From contig CM041465.1 of assembly GCA_023213395.1 (NCBI GenBank), positions 153,581,741 to 153,645,740 on the forward strand: a DNA stretch of 64,000 nt. The letters are read 5' to 3'. Shown piece by piece: positions 1-11,579 of this stretch (its first letter is position 1; each line of letters starts with the position of its first letter). The notes beneath the pieces are model-generated. The model worked only from the letters and a program-made list of their open reading frames with translations. It had not been told where the DNA came from and made no database searches. Source of the DNA: Cycas panzhihuaensis (lineage: Eukaryota > Cycadophyta). The position numbers were made by a program, and so were the translations under genes.

Positions 1-79
1 CACAATTCTAGGCCTATAGATATTACTTATGTTTTTTATGATTTCATTCAATCTACTTATAAAATTAGAGGTCTCTAAT
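1..79. other. Unassigned AT-rich flank left of the first LTR element
   Basis: A short AT-rich stretch up to the target-site duplication of the first LTR element. I see no coding potential or recognisable motif in it. Confidence 0.5.
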
Positions 80-84
80 TTCAT
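80..84. repeat. Target-site duplication, left copy (TTCAT)
   Basis: TTCAT directly before the TG of the left LTR; it is identical to bases 4738-4742 after the right LTR. Five bases is the usual size for LTR retrotransposon integration. Confidence 0.92.
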
Positions 85-508
85 TGAATGAGCTAAAACC
101 AAGTTGTGATACTAAATGTAGAAAAATAAATAATGGAGAATATGGTAAAACATAAACACATAATTAATACATTGTTGCATAAATAGAAAATCCTTTGTAT
201 TTAATCCATCTTTGAGAGAGAGTATTACAAATATCCAAAAGTAGGCAGTGTCTAAAGTTACGAGGGTTGCACACCCCTCTAAATACATAGTTTAGGGGAG
301 GAGGGAAACTCATCAACCCTTAAAATTTAAATAATAATAAAATAATAAAAACTTAACTCAAAATAATTTATCTCAAATTAACTCAAATCAACTTAAACTT
401 ACCTTATACTTACCTTCACATGTGAGCACCCACGTGTAAATTAATGAGAGTGAGGTGTGCACTCTTGGTTGAAAGGTAGGAGTGGGATGATGATCATTAA
501 CCCCAACA
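85..508 (-). repeat. 3' LTR of element 1
   Basis: This 424-bp repeat starts TGAATGAGC and ends CCCCAACA on the plus strand. It aligns along its whole length with 4312-4737, with scattered substitutions and small indels. A reading frame at 457-744 on the plus strand crosses its edge and is not a gene. Confidence 0.92.
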
Positions 509-520
509 TTCTCCCCCTTA
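509..520 (-). promoter_or_regulatory. Polypurine tract of element 1
   Basis: The minus strand reads TAAGGGGGAGAA directly before TGTTGGGG of the 3' LTR. This is the expected plus-strand DNA priming site. The copia element at 11981-11992 has the near-identical TATGGGGGAGAA. Confidence 0.88.
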
Positions 521-618
521 ATGGTCATCATGAACAACTTTGTCTTCTCTTTAAACTTATGAAATTTAAACTTGAAGAAAACTTTGAAGATATATTTTGT
601 AACTTGATCTTTATTAAC

Positions 619-1206
619 TTACTTCATCCTTTTAGTAATGTGTGTGTCATTTCCATTGATTGGTGTAAAAAATCTGCAAGTAAATATAGCTTGATTCAAA
701 TGTGGAGGTGTGGCTACAACTTTGACTTTAACTTTATCTTTTGAAATCTTTATAATATGAGCAATTGTCATATCATCATATTTCTCCCCCTGAAATGGAG
801 GATCAGGTTCTTGTGTAACAAGATCACCATGTATTTGACTTGAATTTTCCTTAGTCTTTTCTTTACAATTCACCTGTTCTGGCACCTGTCTCACATATTC
901 AACAATATCAATATTAAATTCATTGAAAGTATCTCCCTTATAAGTGGAATGTAGGATGTCCCATACGGTTTTGAAGGTTGCCATTTCACAAACTTTAGAA
1001 AATGCATTATCATCTATAGTGCGAAATAGGAAAGTTAGGGCTTCATTGTCTTTTTTAGTATTTTCCTTAATATTAACATCATATTCATCTTGTAAGTATT
1101 TCTAAAGATTATGTATAATAAAATAATTTTACATTGTCTTATGCCATAGTGAGAAATTATGGCCATCAAATATAGGAAATTGTACTTTATTAAGATTGAT
1201 TGCCAT
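619..1206 (-). pseudogene. gag pseudogene of element 1 (copia type)
   Basis: The minus-strand start at 1206 gives MAINLNKVQFPIFDGHNFSL, the standard copia gag N-terminus (short lead, then an F-DGxNF-x-W motif). The same frame runs about 196 codons to 619 but carries two stops early on. At both sites the homologous gag at 19446-19784 has Gln and Trp codons, so CAA became TAA and TGG became TAG, both simple transitions. The C-terminal part is acidic and Lys-rich, and I do not recognise a zinc knuckle. No pol follows; the polypurine tract lies about 100 bp downstream. The open frame at 619-984 is the intact tail of this pseudogene, not a separate gene. Confidence 0.82.
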
Positions 1207-4200
1207 TTTATAGAAAACTTGAGTACATAAAAATGAATATGCTTTCACCAAGTCAAAGAATTCAATAAATGAATAAACTTATATGATGTCAAATATACTC
1301 TTTGAAAGAAATACAATGCCATTTGAAAGTGAAAAAATGAAAGATACCTTTAGAAAGTAAGTAAATTAAATACAACTTTTATAGATGCAGTAAGGAAATA
1401 ATATTTTCAACAAGGATGAATAAAAAAATGCTTTTTAATAAGTGTGTGCCTTTCGAATAAATGACAAACTTATAAGATATAATTTCTGAATTGAAACTTT
1501 GATAATGAAAAATAAAGAATTCTTAACCTTTTAATTTTTTGAATGAATAAATATAAACTTTCAATGCAAGAAATTCTTTGCCTTAAAGAAGATATATAAA
1601 GTTAAAAATTGAGATATATATGTATATTTTTACTTTAGAAAAATAAAGAAGTAACTTACAAAAAAATGAATTGTACCTGTTTAAGTTGTAGGTCCAATTG
1701 GCTTATCACTTGCTTAATGATCAATTTCTGTAACAAAACAACTTAAAAGAAACTTATATGAAATTTAAATGAGAGTTTCAAACATGTATCATAAGTGATC
1801 AATAAGAAATGAAATAAAATACTCCTTAAGAAAGGGTTTAGAAGATAGGCCTATTAAGATATACTAAATGCTCATGTTTAACAGCTTTAAAACTATACTA
1901 AACAATGTCAGAATAAAGTAAAATTATACCCGTTTCAAGATCAATGAAAAAACTATTTAATGGAACTGACCGTTTTGAAAATAGGTTCTTACAAGTCAAT
2001 ATTTTAATGAACAAAAGAGATAGTCCTTTTTTTTAAGCTTAACGAGAGCTTGGGGCTTAAAATATTATAAAAGTGATAGTAAAAAAATTGTAAAATAATA
2101 AAAAATGATCAAATATAGTGTACAAAGCTATTTAATATATTTTTAATTGAAAACATTTGAGAAATAGTATATGTAAATATGCAATAATGATAAATTAGAG
2201 GCTATTATGTACCTCAACTTTGATAGATTTGAAAATCAAGAAAAACACTTTAAAACTTATAATTAATAGCATCAGTTTAAAGAGGAGTGAGTTAGATTTC
2301 CAATGAAACTAACGGATCTGAATTCTGATATAAAACAAAAAAGTTATAATAGAATGAATAGATGGTGATGAAGTTTATTGATAATAGATGACTTCAGAAT
2401 AGATCCGAGTAAAAAATAATCTCCTGGTGATAAAATATAATCTGATAAAAAAAGGATTTTGTGAAAATAGTTTAAAAGGCTTTAAAAGATGAATTATCGA
2501 CTTTAAACTAACTAAAGACAGGTCAAATCAGCTCCAAGTAGGGCATATGATCAATTAAAATCGTACCTCAGAAACATTTAGACATAATGGAATAATTTTC
2601 ATCAAAAACTAATAAGCCAGTCAAAAGTTATGGTAAACCGTTACGAGGTACCCTATGTGAAATGAAAAAATACAAAACATATAAAAAGAAAAATATAATT
2701 AGGATTATGTTAGCCCTTTTAAAAATGGGCTAAAGGTCACATGAGAGCTTAGTAAAGCTAGGGGCTAAACACCAAATGGGGCTAGGTTTTTTAAATACTC
2801 GGATTTAAAATTATATATAATTTAATTTAATTTTTGTTAAACTTTATAAAAAATAAAAATAATGAAAGGTAATGGCTGCCGAACCTACGCACGGCCTGCA
2901 CGTGATGAATATAGTGATGTAAAGGGTATTAACTCGGTCAATTTGATCGAATAATACCATAAAAAGAGACACAGGAGATTTGACACTAAAATCAAGCACA
3001 AAAATACTTTTTATTTTGTGTTTTTTTTTTCTAATATATATATATATATATATGTTATGTGATAACAGCGGCCGAATGGTAGAAACTGTGGAGATGAAGA
3101 TAAAAAAAAACTCTTTTTAATTCCATATCTAGGTCAAGGTATGTAATCAGTAGGTGCTGAAGTAAGATAATGTAGATCTCAACAAAAATTTTCAAAAATA
3201 TTTCAAGAAAATGTGAGAAAATAGTAAAAAACCTAGAAAACTAGGGTTTTAGTCGCTTTGGGGCTAGATCTCCCTGTACAGGCCACAAAATGAGGCAAGA
3301 TTTGATAGGGAGTAAGGTGTCTTGGATGGCTAGGTGTTGATAAAATTTGACAGTGATCTATTGCTTATACACTAAGAACGAGCTTACAAACTGAGTGGAG
3401 GCCAAAACAAAGTAGCAGTCAATCTAGATTATATCTTACTATCTTATCAACGAAAACTCAAACTATCTATTTCACTGGCTTGCTGACTCAATAAGGATTA
3501 TAACGGGTGGTCACTTTCTAGGGTTTTAAGTGCCAGATATGTTGCATACACTTGCCAAACAAAAAGGATCAAGTCACCTAAAAAATGAAAAATGTGAAAT
3601 AAAAAATAATATGAAAAAAGTAAATAAATAAACTTTATAATATGTAAAGTTTGAAATTTAATATGAATAATCAAACCAATATGGTCATAGACGTGTTGTA
3701 GCTTTCTAAAATCTGAAAAAATAGTGAAATGGACAGTGAAATCAGTAGTATAATTTCTCCAAGAGGCTTGTTAGGCTGAATAGAAGAAAAAACTTGAATA
3801 GATAGATAGAATATGCCAAAAATGGTTAAATATATGATAAAATATGCAGATCTAGAGCAAATATTACATAGATCTAGAGCAAATATTACAGATTTAAAGA
3901 AAATATTGTAGATCTGAAGAAAATATTATAGATCTGAAGAAAAATATTGAATATATAAATAAAATAAACCAAAAAATAATCAAATTTTTGAAAAATATAT
4001 GTAAAACCTGTTAATAAAACCTCTGTAGAGTGATAAAATCTTGAATACTTACTGATTACAACTATGTTCCTACACAAATATGAAACAATATCTCAAAATT
4101 ATTTGTTATTTCACAAGTATAAATCAAGAATAATCAGATCTTGATGAAAAAATAATACAAAAGACTGCTAATAAACTTTGCAAAAAATGAATATAACCAA

Positions 4201-4297
4201 TATTTTTTCGTTGTAAGTAGATCTACTTCAAATACTAATAAATTTTCTTTCTTCTTAAAACAACTTCAAATGAATGTGTAATAGACCAGCAATCTCA
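1207..4297 (-). other. Long non-coding leader of element 1
   Basis: About 3.1 kb lies between gag and the PBS with no frame I can assign to a protein. It matches the leader of the element at 19.8-23.8 kb in patches, for example around 1945-2010 against 20530-20590. It holds a short TA run (3036-3053) and a tandem array (3848-3949). The small open frame at 3886-4077 is an AT-rich artefact overlapping that array. Confidence 0.7.
3848..3949. repeat. Short tandem repeat array, about five 20-22 bp units
   Basis: Repeated units resemble AGATCTAGAGCAAATATTAC, changing to AGATCTGAAGAAAATATTAT. The related leader at 23436-23460 has a single AGATCTGAAAAAATATTG unit, so the array expanded in element 1. 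Each unit carries an AGATCT or AGATTT core. Confidence 0.8.
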
Positions 4298-4309
4298 GCT
4301 ATGATACCA
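4298..4309 (-). promoter_or_regulatory. Primer binding site of element 1 (initiator tRNA-Met type)
   Basis: The minus strand reads TGGTATCATAGC two bases inside the 5' LTR. The usual plant copia PBS complementary to initiator tRNA-Met is TGGTATCAGAGC, so there is one mismatch. Confidence 0.9.
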
Positions 4310-4311
4310 AA

Positions 4312-4737
4312 TGAAGGAGTTAAAACCAAGCTCTAATACTAAATATAGGAAAATAAATAATGGAGAACATGGTAGAACATAAACATATAATTAATACATT
4401 ATTGCATAAACAGAAAATCTTTTGTATTCAATCCATCTTTAAGAGAGGGAATTACAAATGTCTAAAAGTAGGCAGTATCTAAAGACACTAGGGTTGCACA
4501 CCCCTCCAAATATATAGTTTGAGAGAGCAGGGAAACTCTTCAACCTCTAAAATTTAAACAATAATAAAATAATACAAACGTAACTCAAAATAAATTAACT
4601 CAAATTAATTCAAATCAACTTAACCTTATCTTATACTTACCTTCACGTGTCAGCACCCACATGTGCAAATTGATGAGAGTGAGGTGTGCACTCTTGGTTG
4701 AAAGGTGGGAGTGGGGTGATGATCATTAATCCTAACA
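4312..4737 (-). repeat. 5' LTR of element 1
   Basis: A 426-bp partner of 85-508, starting TGAAGGAG and ending CCTAACA on the plus strand; it is directly preceded by the PBS. On the minus strand this is the upstream LTR, which should hold the promoter. Confidence 0.92.
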
Positions 4738-4742
4738 TTCAT
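4738..4742. repeat. Target-site duplication, right copy (TTCAT)
   Basis: Identical to 80-84; it marks the right end of element 1. Confidence 0.92.
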
Positions 4743-7700
4743 CTCATAGATGTATGGAGTATATTAGAAAAGCTCCATGAATTATCACTCACACTTATCC
4801 ACTATCCTCTTTCCTTACTTCATCTCATTGAAGGCTTTTGTCTTATACTTAAAATATTAGCAAAAGAGATACTTTTATTTAAAGTACTTGATAAATTTGT
4901 TCTAACTCATTTATCTTTTTTTAAGGTCCTCTACCTTCTTGTGATGCTATTAGTACAAAGATACTTTTTCTATCATGTTGTATGTAATAATTCTTACCTT
5001 CTCATTGGAGTTGAGTTTATTCAAATTAAAGTAGTTCTTGATCTTGAGCAACATGTCTCGACTTCATCTTCACTCTTGATTTCTCTATATTTAGAGTTCA
5101 TTATTTTTACCTCTATGCTTACCTTATCTTAGCCTTAGAGTTTTTTTGAAAGGTTCACTACTTATAGAACAATGTTCTTCACTAAAATTTTAAATAATTC
5201 TCTTAGTTCTTTTACTTGAATGCTTATGAGTTGAAGGTTCTTATAATCAACATCTTCTTTCATTGCTCCTAGTGTTTTGAATTATTTTAGTATACTTATG
5301 CTCAATAGTTTGGCTGATGTTGTAAAGCATAAATTTATTATTGTTTGAGATTATTTCTTTATTCTGTTTGTGCACTTTTAGTAACTCTTATAAGCTATAG
5401 GTGGTCTTCATTGATGCCATTGTAATGCTTTTTTATAGATTCCCTCCATATCTTGGGAATTCCTCTATGCCTATTCCTTTAGAGGTATGGTCTTGTTAAA
5501 CCTCTCACCCTATTCAGGTATCATTGTTATTCAACATTATTTCTCTTCTCATCATGATTCTTGCTTCACTTATATGAGGTTTTTTCTAAGACTTTATAAT
5601 TTTTCATTGAAGCTCTTAAGCTTAACCTTAGAACTTTGTCGAGTTCTTGACTAGTTTTGTAAGTTTCAAACTTGGCACCTTTTTATATCCTCCTTTGTAT
5701 ATATAAAATTCATCCTTGAAAATTTGATACAAACCTATCAAGAACCCTCTAAAACACCCTCTTACAAAGGGCTCCTATGACTTCGCTTTGATGGATCTCA
5801 CCATAGTTACCCAAAAAGGTTGGTGCCAACTATTTAAACTTGAATTTATGGGGCTTTATTAGAGTAGAGATCACATAGTGGAATTGTCCTAATGGATGTG
5901 ACAAGTTAAAAAAAATAGAGGTACTTCAGACCTATACCTAAATTTCTTTTACTAATGATAGTAATACAAATATACAAGAAACAAATATATTGTATTCATT
6001 ACTGAGTTATTTTATAAATGATAGAATAAAGAAAAGAATCAAACTAGATTACCTAGATGGATTCACTACCTAACCTTTCCAAATCATAAAAAGGATGTTT
6101 CCCCAGAGCCAAGATAAATCATATGAGTGTTGGAATACTTTAGTGTCTCTCTTGACATAGTCCCCAAGCTTTTCCCTTCATAAATATCTTATTTAGAAAT
6201 CTAATCGATAAGTAGTTGTTATTGAAATATTTTATTCTTCCACACCATGCATGTCTTTCAAGATATAATAAGGAGATTTTATACTTTATATAATTCATTA
6301 TTAAATCAATCTCATTAGACTACCTCATTATGTGATCCACTATGTTAGCTTTGGACATCTCTCTTTTATAATCTACTTAGAATTTAGGCTCTAATTCCAT
6401 GTTTAAGTCTTTTATGGTTATCCCTTTCTTTTGTTTATCTTCCCTACCTCAAAAATCCTCTAACACTCCTAACCTCTTTTACTAGGTTGGTTAAACTCTT
6501 CACCTTCCTAAAGGGCAGTGCATACAATGATATAAACAATATTACCTATAATATTATTCATAGTTATTCATTTTGAAGCAATGTCCACAAGCTTTATGTC
6601 TATCAAGAAAAAATATCTTCACATAGGGAGTTCTAGTCGCCATTATCTATTAGGAATTTCCATTGCAAGAAAGAAAGTTATGAGTGAAATTATGAATGCC
6701 AACTAATTGTGTTTTGCTTAAAAAAATTGACCAAAAAAGTCTAGACATGAAAAGAATAAACATGAATGTCTTAATAATGAGACTAGCTTTAAATGATAAT
6801 AGGTTTCTTATATAATGTTTGATTTTTGGTCTCTACCCTATTGGAAAGCTTTTGACATGGCCTTCATAATGGAATAATTATTCAAGGATGAAAAATAATT
6901 TAGTATGATGTTTCATCCCTTTGAAGTTATCACCCTAATGAGTTTCTCCAAATTTATAATTAGTAAGGTTATAAACCTACAAATATATTTTTTGATAACA
7001 TTTTTGCCTAGTGTCTATTTTAGGACTTCTTGCTCTTATTTCATAGGTATTAAAACAAGCTATAATAAGACATATACTTCTCATCACTAGGTCTCACTAG
7101 TTTAGAGAAAAAACTCTATAACACTTTGCTCCTTCACCCTTTTATCACTTGAAGAGAAAATAAAATCCTTGCAACTTTTGACTTCTATATCTTTCTCATC
7201 AAGTGCTCATTTTACGACTTCCACTAGTTTTTTTAAAGATAAATATGACATCTGAAAGCTCGTAGACTTGTTTTTTATAAAATATAACTTAAATAATAAA
7301 ATATACTACTCTAAAAAAGTTATTGAATTTTAGATTTATAATGACCCTTCCCCTATAATGGTTTTCATATACTTTTTGCTCATTCATGTCATGTGCTTCC
7401 ACTTACAAATTATACATATGAAAATTTTAGGTACTTTCATATTATTCAACAAATAATAGATATGGAAAGAGACATCTAACTTATATCCTAATATCAAAAA
7501 CATACTAACTAATCTAGTAAACCATAAATGATACATCCTCATACTTCGTGGAGAAGGAAATAAGCTTCTAACTTACATAAGATGGATAAATCTTTGAAGT
7601 GAGCAAAATTTACATATATAGTTGAGAAGTGACCTAACTAAGAAGGATAAGAAATTAAGTATAGTTGAGGTCTTTATAAATAACCCTTTTATGTTTCTTT

Positions 7701-7901
7701 GGAAACTAAACTCTCTCAATCATCTCCTTAAATTAATGTACTCTAAGAACATGGATGTTTTAAAATCTAACCTGAAAAGCTTAGTTCACTATAATACTTT
7801 TGTATTTAATCCCCTTTCTCAATCACTTCATGCACTGCCCTTAATTATGATGGAAGCCTCTAAATCAAGATTTATTTGTAAATTCCCTCTTATAAGTAGT
7901 A
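4743..7901. repeat. Dispersed repeat of unknown class, copy R1 (left part)
   Basis: From about 5208 this stretch aligns with 24150-27013 (R2) and with 31043-33091 plus 39482-40555 (R3), though R1 is clearly more diverged. Anchors are the TTCATAATGGAATAATTATT block at 6864-6883, shared with 26160 and 33072, and the blocks at 5220-5330 and 6160-6480. The homology continues past the 7902-9860 insertion. Short frames at 4686-5132, 6905-7090 and 7622-7909 match no family I know and are not kept as parallel open frames in R2 and R3. It may be an old, unrecognised retroelement body. Confidence 0.7.
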
Positions 7902-8140
7902 TGTTATGATCCTCCACCATATAAGGTTGCTCTTATTACCGCACATGCATAAGTCCAACAGATAGGTAGTCTTAATGGCCCTACATATATATGTAATATA
8001 TAAGTGGAAACATCATTGAGTATTTATGATCTTATGTTAATGAATATTCTTTGTAACTTCATCTCCTCTTTTATCTTTTACATATCATTTTCTCTTTCTA
8101 TTTCTCTATATTGAATGGTTATAGGAACAGGTCCATTACA
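7902..8140 (+). repeat. 5' LTR of element 4
   Basis: This 239-bp repeat starts TGTTATGATCC and ends GGTCCATTACA. It aligns with 9614-9860 over its whole length. Confidence 0.9.
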
Positions 8141-8142
8141 AT

Positions 8143-8153
8143 TGGTATTAGAG
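8143..8153 (+). promoter_or_regulatory. Primer binding site of element 4
   Basis: TGGTATTAGAG lies two bases after the LTR. It matches 10 of the 11 corresponding bases of the tRNA-Met type PBS TGGTATCAGAG. Confidence 0.75.
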
Positions 8154-9600
8154 TGGTGATCTGGAAGATATTGTTAAGGGTTTGAAAGCATATTTAAGAG
8201 AACAAACATTGAAATTTCTAAAAACAAATAGTAAATTTGAGACAAAATAGATTGTACTATAAATTTTAAATGGTCACGCTATAGATCTTTAGGTGAAAGT
8301 GTGAAAATTTGCTACCTCAAATTCAAAAAGACATAAGTTTAAATATACGTATCTAAATGACCTCAATTTTTTTTTTCATTATGTGAATTTCTTAATTTAG
8401 TTTTAAATGGAAGTTATTTAAACTCAATTAGAGTTTGGAGAAAAGAGTTATTACTATTTTACTAGTAGCCATTATTAGAGTCCCTAAAAACCCTAACAAT
8501 GAATTTCTTAAAATGGTTATAACTTTTGACCTAGATATCTGAATTTGATTTTTTCTAAACCATTAAAATTATATTTCAATGTTTGTCATTTTAATATATA
8601 ATGTATGTATTTTTTAGCTATATTTTCTAGCATTTTTTTTTTCTTAATTTAAGGGTTTCATATTGTACCTTTCTTGGTCATTTAGACTTTGGTCATAATA
8701 GCATGAATCTTGAGGCCTAATATATATTTTTATATTAAAATTAGAGGATAACGGGCCATATACACCCTCTAATCTCTCCCACATCTATATTATCATGTCT
8801 ATAGAAAGGAACATACTTCGTATATTTAATATTGATAGGACTCTTTCTATAGATGACTAGGTTGGAGACATGCATGTATATTTAGACTTATTTGATGTTA
8901 ATTATAGAAAAAGTGAAGAGATAGTTAAAGTTACCTTATTCGTATATACAAAGAGAGACTTGCCTTTGGTTTAAGGAGTGGTACGGATCTATGCCATTCA
9001 AAATAATTTGTAGGTTACACCTTAATATCTATAAGAAATATGATGTTTCTTATTAGAATCAAATGCAATGTCTTGAGAAAGATAAATAAGAAGCTCATTA
9101 AATACTTGAGAGGTATAGTCATAAGGTGGGATAAGAAATTTTCCCCAGTACTCAAAGTCAAGAAGAAAAGAAAGATGATGAGGGAGAAAAGGAATGTCAA
9201 GAGAAAGTAATAGAAGTTCTTTGTCACTCCACACCACCAATCACACCCAAGGAAAATAAAGAAAAGACATCACCAATAATTGAAAGACAAACTAAAGTAG
9301 GATCATGCTGACATCCACATTATCAAGAGGTTTAGTACGATAAAACTTATTAGGCAAGGCCCTCATCAACTACATACACTAGGCAAGCAGAACATTTGAT
9401 CTTAAGGTTTCAAAGTTATAGATATCTAGGGCATATTAGAGGACATCTAGAATGTATTAAAATCAACTTAAAATGGATAGATCCCCATTCCATGCATAAC
9501 TTTTTTTAATGTCCTTCATAAGAGCTATCAATTAAATATTAATAATAGGAGGTGGTTATATGTATCATTATATCATGATGGTTAAAAGGCGAAATATTTT
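8154..9600 (+). other. Internal region of element 4, no assignable coding sequence
   Basis: Broken plus-strand frames near 8880-9000 contain a Trp-rich stretch (CLWFKEWYGSMPF) that could be a trace of a gypsy gag, but this is weak. The stretch at 9160-9300 is purine-rich. Minus-strand frames at 9015-9240 are shadows of low-complexity sequence. Confidence 0.4.
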
Positions 9601-9613
9601 AAAGGGGAGGGCA
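9601..9613 (+). promoter_or_regulatory. Polypurine tract of element 4
   Basis: AAAGGGGAGGGCA directly before TGTTATG of the 3' LTR. Confidence 0.82.
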
Positions 9614-9860
9614 TGTTATGATCTTACATCATATAAGGTTACTCGTATTGTAATTATCCTACATGCATAAGTCCAAGAGATGTGTAGTATTAATAGCCCT
9701 AGATATATGTATGTAATGTATGAGTGGCATCATCACTGAGTATTCGTAATATTATGATAATGAATATTCCTTGGAACTTCATCTCCTTCTTTGTATTTTA
9801 TCTATTATTTTCTCTTTCTATTTGTCTATGTTAAATGTTTATAGGAATAGGTCTATTACA
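9614..9860 (+). repeat. 3' LTR of element 4
   Basis: A 247-bp partner of 7902-8140, ending GGTCTATTACA and followed by the TACTA target copy. Confidence 0.9.
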
Positions 9861-10562
9861 TACTACGTAAGCATCCACCCTCGTTATAGCTGATTCATTA
9901 ATATAAGAGGATGACCCTCCAACAGCTAGTATGGAAGTCCATCTTCATTAGTGACTACTTTCATTCCTTCTCTTTTTATAAATATAAACTTATATCATTT
10001 CTTAGAATGTTAGGGGATACACCTTTTTACTATAAGTAAAAGAACTTTAAGGAACTATATGTTATCAAAAGTAGGTGTTCTTGGTTTTCTAACTATTTAG
10101 AAATGTAGACATGTTGAAATAAGCTATCTTATATAATTTATTTCTTTCAAGCATTAAAGAATTTTGATTCACTAAATTACCCTCTACATTTAAGTGTTAT
10201 GGCTCTCAATTTAGCAAATCGCTTATTTAAATTTAATAGACTTCTACTCTCTAGCCCTCCAAATAAATTTCTACTCCCTCATCTTTTCTCTGTCTTTCAT
10301 CAAAGTTTTTAAAGGGAACATATTCTCAAGCACACAATTTCCTAACTTAGAGCGTGTAGATATTTATCAAGCAAGTTAATCTTCTCTTCAAGTCTATCTT
10401 GTAACATTTCCTTATTTTGTTAGTTGCTTATCCCTTAGATTCCTTAATCTAAGCTCGTGAAGTGGATGCTCATGTATATTTTCTTAAATATGAATCTATA
10501 AAAGCTTGGGCTGTATATGCTCATTATTCCTTATAGACTCAACTTTTATGAAGGGCCATGTT
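9861..10562. repeat. Dispersed repeat copy R1 (right part)
   Basis: Continues R1 after the element 4 insertion. It aligns with 40930-41618, for example the shared block TATGGAAGTCCATCTTCATT. Homology fades near 10562. Confidence 0.65.
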
Positions 10563-11579
10563 TATATATATGCATGTGTTTAAATATTAGTCTACATAGT
10601 CTCTTTGAGATTCATTATTAAGACCACGCAGATGAATTTTAGGCAATGTTGGTTCCATTGCTTGATTTCATCACAGATTATGAAGGTCATGAAATTTCCC
10701 TTTATTCTCTCACATGTAGATGTGATAATGGGTCCTATGAGTGGCTAGCAATTTACAACTACATAAATATTTATCATGGCATTTCTTACTTTTTTTTCCC
10801 TTGTGCTAGGCCTAATGACAAGCTTTATAAGTGGATAGAACTATGCAACTCCTATAATGATTAGCATTTTATTGGCACATATGTTTCCCCAAAGAAGCAT
10901 TGGTATTCTTAATAGATTTTATATCAGGTTAACAACTATAACCACAATAAATATGTCTCAATACTATTCCTTTTAGTTTGTTGATTATTTCTCTCTTTTA
11001 TTTTGCTCCTAAAATGACATTATGTAATGGTATTTGTTCTTTATTAAACTTCTATAAGAAGCATAACATTGATCCATTTAATGATTTATAAGTAGCAACT
11101 ATAGAATGAAGCATTATGTTGGAAACTATTTAAGCAAAATTAATAATATACAATTTATTATTCCTAAGCATTGGTTAAATCCACATAAGCAACCTCTACT
11201 CTCTTGGTATTATCATTTTGACATGTAGACCAGTTTATTATAAGATGTGTTAAACTAAGTACTAGGAGTAATTAATGTATACGATAAACATGTACCTTCA
11301 AACTATAGTTTATCACTACTAACATAGTCTAACAAGTATAAAGCAATGGATTATATACATATTTGTGGTACTTATAAAATAAAGTAGTTTGTGTATGATG
11401 GTTGTGGACATGAAGAGATTCAATCCATTCCAGATAATCTCCATTAGAATTAAAATATAAATTTATAGATTTATATGAGATTTAGATAACAACATACAAA
11501 TCTTGAAATAAGGTCTAAGGCATGACATGTAACATTTTCCTAAACTCTACAATAATTTTCTTACAAAAATTAAAACTAT
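10563..11579. other. About 1 kb with no recognisable feature
   Basis: AT-rich sequence. The 72-codon plus frame at 10646-10864 has ordinary-looking composition but no motif I recognise and no flanking gene structure, so I do not call it. Confidence 0.4.

Larger units (their letters stand above)
85..4737 (-). mobile_element. Complete gag-only, long-leader copia-type LTR retrotransposon (element 1)
   Basis: Two direct repeats of 424 and 426 bp (85-508 and 4312-4737) run TG to CA on the plus strand. On the coding (minus) strand they begin TGTTGGGG or TGTTAGG. The five bases on each outer side are TTCAT (80-84 and 4738-4742), a perfect target-site duplication. A primer binding site lies two bases inside the right LTR and a polypurine tract lies against the left LTR, so transcription runs right to left. 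Inside there is only a broken gag start (619-1206); protease, integrase and RT are absent. About 3.1 kb of non-coding leader lies between the PBS and gag. The element is therefore non-autonomous and would need proteins in trans. The PPT and PBS are of the same type as in the copia element at 11.6-19 kb, a possible partner, but that link is inference. Confidence 0.93.
7902..9860 (+). mobile_element. Complete small non-autonomous LTR retrotransposon (element 4)
   Basis: Direct repeats at 7902-8140 (239 bp) and 9614-9860 (247 bp) both start TGTTATGATC and end ATTACA. A degenerate PBS (TGGTATTAGAG) follows the left LTR and a purine tract (AAAGGGGAGGG) precedes the right LTR, so the element reads left to right. 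The flanks are TAGTA on the left and TACTA on the right. The paralogous site at about 40930 has no insertion and reads AAGTACTATGTAAGC, which supports TACTA as the original target. Only 1.47 kb lies between the LTRs. It has no protease, integrase or RT, so the element is of the short non-autonomous type. Confidence 0.9.

Noticed and set aside
457-744. 95-codon plus-strand frame
   Set aside because: It crosses the LTR edge and polypurine tract of element 1 and is antisense to its gag region.
3848-3949. Possible CRISPR-like array
   Set aside because: Units are directly adjacent with no spacers, in a plant retroelement leader.
4298-4309. tRNA-like matches at primer binding sites
   Set aside because: They are 12-base complements to a tRNA 3' end, with no cloverleaf around them; not tRNA genes.
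10646-10864. 72-codon plus-strand frame with mixed composition
   Set aside because: Looks protein-like but has no recognisable motif and no homologous copy here to compare; not enough to call a gene.
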